NCBI GenBank assembly: GCA_002304735.1
Contig: DBIU01000023.1
Coordinates: 31,142-37,848 of the forward strand
Origin: Ruminococcaceae bacterium UBA794
GTDB lineage: Bacteria; Bacillota; Clostridia; Oscillospirales; Ruminococcaceae
DNA: 6,707 nucleotides
Direction of reading: 5' to 3'
Part shown: in pieces, positions 5,409 to 6,707 of the stretch
How positions within the stretch are numbered: position 1 is the stretch's first letter
Layout: each line of letters opens with the position of its first letter
The notes under the pieces: generated by a model
Seen by the model: the letters and a program-made list of their open reading frames with translations, nothing else
The model's database searches: none
Told to the model about the DNA's origin: nothing
Made by a program: the position numbers and the translations under genes

Positions 5409-5426
5409 AATTAGTTTAGGCTAACC
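5409..5426. promoter_or_regulatory. Operator site 2, inverted copy upstream of the regulator promoter
   Basis: Read on the minus strand this is GGTTAGC (5426-5420), spacer CTAAA, CTAATT (5414-5409), the same element as sites 1, 3 and 4 but in the opposite orientation and with one half weakened. It lies about 90 bases (centre to centre) from site 1 and 34 bases upstream of the -35, with no clear promoter of its own. It might be an auxiliary operator. Alternatively, as RNA the minus strand can form a weak stem followed by TTTTT, acting as a poor terminator for the DUF3793 gene. Confidence 0.65.
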
Positions 5427-5449
5427 GCTGAAGTAGTAGAAATTGACGG

Positions 5450-6025
5450 TTATTTTGATATTTTAAGCGCCTGATAGATGTCAAAGCCCTCGTCAAGCTT
5501 GTTACAAAGAAAACGTCTGCACTTGTTGTAATTATCGAAAGTGCGTTTCGCACCATCGACGTTTTCATATACTTTCCAAGCGCCGCAGAGCTTGAAATTA
5601 TCGCCGTTATTCGCTATAAATCCCATAACGTCCTCAATCGGGTAGCCGAGAAAAATGCCTATTTCGTGCGGAAAAACGCGACTCTCCTTTACGCGCTCGG
5701 AAAGCCGCTCAAGACATTCCTCGAGCGTGAAGTCGTCGCAGTAGCCGTATTTCGCAAGTATTTTCCTTGCGCTTGCTTCCGAAAGCCTCTTTTGAAGCAT
5801 TTCCTCGCGATAAACAAGCATAAGCGTTCTGCTTCCGCATCGGCAGAGAAGTCTGCTTTTCAGACCCTTTACGGCGGCTCGGCTGTTAAAATAACGCGTG
5901 TGATAATCGAGGTCGAACTCCGACGACCTCAGAGAAATAAGGCTTGCGCACTTTATGCCGAGAAGCGTCGGCGCGGTGTGATAAGCAAGCTTTCTTCCAA
6001 AATTGCTAAATTCAATTTGTGACAA
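5450..6025 (-). CDS. DUF3793 family protein
   Basis: A 191-residue soluble protein of unknown function that matches DUF3793, a family found mainly in Clostridia. Recognisable blocks are YHTAPTLLGIKCASLISL (15-32), TLMLVYREEML (67-77), FPHEIGIFLGYPIEDVMGFI (118-137) and LCGAWKVYENVDGAKRTFDNY (147-167, with CGAWKVY as core). It has several Cys (26, 61, 63, 96, 104, 148, 169, 174) but no obvious catalytic motif. My recollection is that the family often lies near ferrous-iron uptake or flavodoxin genes, in line with the metal-linked operators here. The start is placed at TTG 6025, since AGGAGG (6034-6039) is 8 bases upstream; the GTG at 6034 overlaps that site and is unlikely. It follows the DUF2325 gene by 47 bases but has its own operator and probably its own promoter. 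Confidence 0.8.
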   Translation of the reverse strand: MSQIEFSNFGRKLAYHTAPTLLGIKCASLISLRSSEFDLDYHTRYFNSRAAVKGLKSRLLCRCGSRTLMLVYREEMLQKRLSEASARKILAKYGYCDDFTLEECLERLSERVKESRVFPHEIGIFLGYPIEDVMGFIANNGDNFKLCGAWKVYENVDGAKRTFDNYNKCRRFLCNKLDEGFDIYQALKISK

Positions 6026-6041
6026 ACTAAGCACCTCCTAC

Positions 6042-6059
6042 GGTTAGCGAAAACTAACT
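6042..6059. promoter_or_regulatory. Operator site 3 (GGTTAGC-N5-CTAACT) upstream of the DUF3793 gene
   Basis: GGTTAGC (6042-6048), spacer GAAAA, CTAACT (6054-6059). It occupies most of the 47-base gap between the DUF2325 and DUF3793 genes, 3 bases upstream of the AGGAGG ribosome site, and lies just downstream of the likely -10, so it would cover the transcription start. Confidence 0.8.
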
Positions 6060-6063
6060 GAAA

Positions 6064-6093
6064 TATAAAATCTTATCGGCAATACTTTTCCAA
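6064..6093 (-). promoter_or_regulatory. Probable promoter of the DUF3793 gene
   Basis: On the minus strand TTGGAA (6093-6088) and TTTATA (6069-6064) are separated by 18 bases. Overlapping alternatives such as TATATT (6067-6062) exist, so the exact -10 is uncertain. The promoter overlaps the 3' end of the DUF2325 gene, and its predicted start falls in operator site 3. It is weaker than the other promoters in the island; read-through from DUF2325 may add to expression. Confidence 0.5.
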
Positions 6094-6354
6094 AACGCTT
6101 CTCAGCGCGTTTACGCTGGCGTTATGTATCCTTGCAACCGCGATATCCTGTTTTTTTGACTTTTGATTAACGCTTATGACCATTTTGTGCGAACAAGTGT
6201 TTGTGAAAACAACCATTAAATCGGGATTTCCGAGCTTGCTTTCAAAATCAGTCGGCATCTGCGTAAAAACCTTCGCCTTGCAGTTAAACTCGGCGCAGAT
6301 GTCCTTATATCTTGTTGCCATTCTGTCATTTCCGCCTACAACAACCACGCTCAT
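6073..6354 (-). CDS. DUF2325 family protein
   Basis: A 93-residue single-domain protein matching DUF2325. Visible are the N-terminal strand-and-loop SVVVVGGNDRMATRYKDIC (2-20), the central block LMVVFTNTCSHKMV (46-59) and the C-terminal ARIHNASVNALRSVLEKYC (74-92). The alternating hydrophobic strands and GGND loop suggest a small Rossmann-like fold. Function is unknown; conserved Cys (20, 25, 54, 92) and His (56, 77) could bind metal or a cofactor (inference). The length is normal for the family. ATG 6354 is preceded by AAAGGAG (6361-6367) with 6-base spacing. It is the first gene of the island after a strong promoter carrying operator site 4, which implies tight repression and high output on release. 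Confidence 0.85.
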   Translation of the reverse strand: MSVVVVGGNDRMATRYKDICAEFNCKAKVFTQMPTDFESKLGNPDLMVVFTNTCSHKMVISVNQKSKKQDIAVARIHNASVNALRSVLEKYCR

Positions 6355-6368
6355 ATAATACTCCTTTC

Positions 6369-6386
6369 GGTTAGCTGTTACTAACT
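6369..6386. promoter_or_regulatory. Operator site 4 (GGTTAGC-N5-CTAACT) at the DUF2325 promoter
   Basis: GGTTAGC (6369-6375), spacer TGTTA, CTAACT (6381-6386). It lies between the -10 (6398-6393) and the AAAGGAG ribosome site (6361-6367), spanning the predicted transcription start near 6386. Position and orientation match sites 1 and 3. Confidence 0.82.
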
Positions 6387-6392
6387 AATGTT

Positions 6393-6422
6393 ATTATATC
6401 ACATATCCCTATTGTTTGTCAA
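6393..6422 (-). promoter_or_regulatory. Strong extended -10 promoter of the DUF2325 gene
   Basis: On the minus strand TTGACA (6422-6417) and TATAAT (6398-6393) are perfect consensus hexamers with an 18-base spacer, and TG is placed one base before the -10 (TGATATAAT). The predicted start falls on operator site 4. Confidence 0.85.
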
Positions 6423-6451
6423 GTAATTTTTTATATTCAAGAAAAAATGTT

Positions 6452-6496
6452 AAAAAAAGCGAGTTTTTCGCAAATCGCGCGACAAAACCCGCTTTT
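6452..6496 (-). terminator. Intrinsic terminator of the partial gene at the right edge
   Basis: AAAAGCG (6455-6461) pairs with CGCTTTT (6490-6496), continued after one A/C mismatch by GTTTT (6463-6467) with AAAAC (6484-6488), and by TCGC/GCGA with one bulged base and a 7-base loop. On the minus strand the stem is followed by seven T (6458-6452), 7 bases beyond the stop codon of the partial gene. It separates that gene from the DUF2325 promoter. Confidence 0.78.
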
Positions 6497-6502
6497 CATT
6501 TT

Positions 6503-6707
6503 TTACTCCTCGTCGTCCTTGTGAGATAATTTTTCGTGAAGCTCCTTAACCTTGTCGCGAAGCCTCTTTTTCTGTTCGACTTCAGCGACAGGCTCCTTTT
6601 CTATAACAAAGTTATCCGGGTCGTCGCAGACAAAGTCAGGCGTAATATAATCGACATTTCCGACGTAAGAGGCGGTTTGCTTCGGGAGATTTCGCTTTTT
6701 GAGGCGG
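6503..6707 (-). CDS. 3' end of an unrecognised minus-strand gene (partial)
   Basis: An open frame enters from the right edge and stops at TAA (6505-6503), giving the last 67 residues. The visible part begins RLKKRNLPKQTASYVGNVDY and continues ITPDFVCDDPDNFV. It ends in a highly charged, probably helical tail with KKRLRDKVKELHEKL and a terminal HKDDEE. The codon use resembles the other genes here and a good terminator follows at the expected distance, which supports a real coding end. I do not recognise the family; the basic-acidic tail suggests a soluble, possibly coiled-coil C-terminus. The frame is too short to appear as a complete gene in this window. Confidence 0.6.
   Translation of the reverse strand, partial: RLKKRNLPKQTASYVGNVDYITPDFVCDDPDNFVIEKEPVAEVEQKKRLRDKVKELHEKLSHKDDEE

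Noticed and set aside
5666..6022. 118-codon plus-strand frame opposite DUF3793
   Set aside because: Antisense to a recognised family, no ribosome site or promoter.
6032..6034. GTG 6034 as the DUF3793 start
   Set aside because: It overlaps the AGGAGG ribosome site; TTG 6025 has the proper 8-base spacing.
5321..6386. The four GGTTAGC repeats as a CRISPR array or transposon ends
   Set aside because: Spacing is irregular, three lie at promoters, there is no flanking transposase or target duplication, and the units are short palindromes typical of operators.

Overview
The window looks like chromosomal DNA from a Gram-positive anaerobe of the Clostridia, probably a Ruminococcaceae/Oscillospiraceae-type bacterium. 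This is inferred from strong AGGAGG-type ribosome sites, consensus sigma-A promoters, moderate GC, and families typical of Clostridia (TM1266-like hydrogenase regulator, DUF2325, DUF3793). No phage, insertion sequence, CRISPR, tRNA or rRNA is visible.

Region A (1-803, minus strand): a YhhN-family membrane protein with its own promoter. A ribosome site at the left edge shows that another minus-strand gene follows just outside the window.

Region B (852-3874, plus strand): a perfect sigma-A promoter, a ~150-nt leader ending in a terminator-like hairpin (candidate attenuator or riboswitch), then a four-gene operon: TM1266-like 'iron-only hydrogenase system regulator', a lipoprotein solute-binding protein of the NitT/TauT/SsuA type, a permease and a short ATPase. 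Hairpins sit at the first gene's stop codon and between the binding protein and permease genes. A strong bidirectional terminator closes the operon.

Region C (3883-6422, minus strand): an apparent metal-stress island. In transcription order it reads DUF2325, DUF3793, then a compact operon of DtxR/MntR-like regulator, Cys-rich membrane protein with HMA domain, and stand-alone HD-GYP hydrolase. Four copies of one imperfect palindrome, GGTTAGC-N5-CTAACT, lie here. Three sit at the expected transcription start of the DUF2325, DUF3793 and regulator promoters; the fourth is an upstream, inverted copy. The simplest reading is a local autoregulated regulon run by the DtxR-like protein. That protein appears by manual alignment to lack all canonical metal ligands of MntR/DtxR, so what it senses is open.

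Region D (6452-6707): a terminator and the 3' end of an unrecognised minus-strand gene that runs off the right edge.

The two most promising things are the four-site regulon with an atypical regulator, and the structured leader in front of the TM1266/ABC importer operon, whose substrate is unknown.
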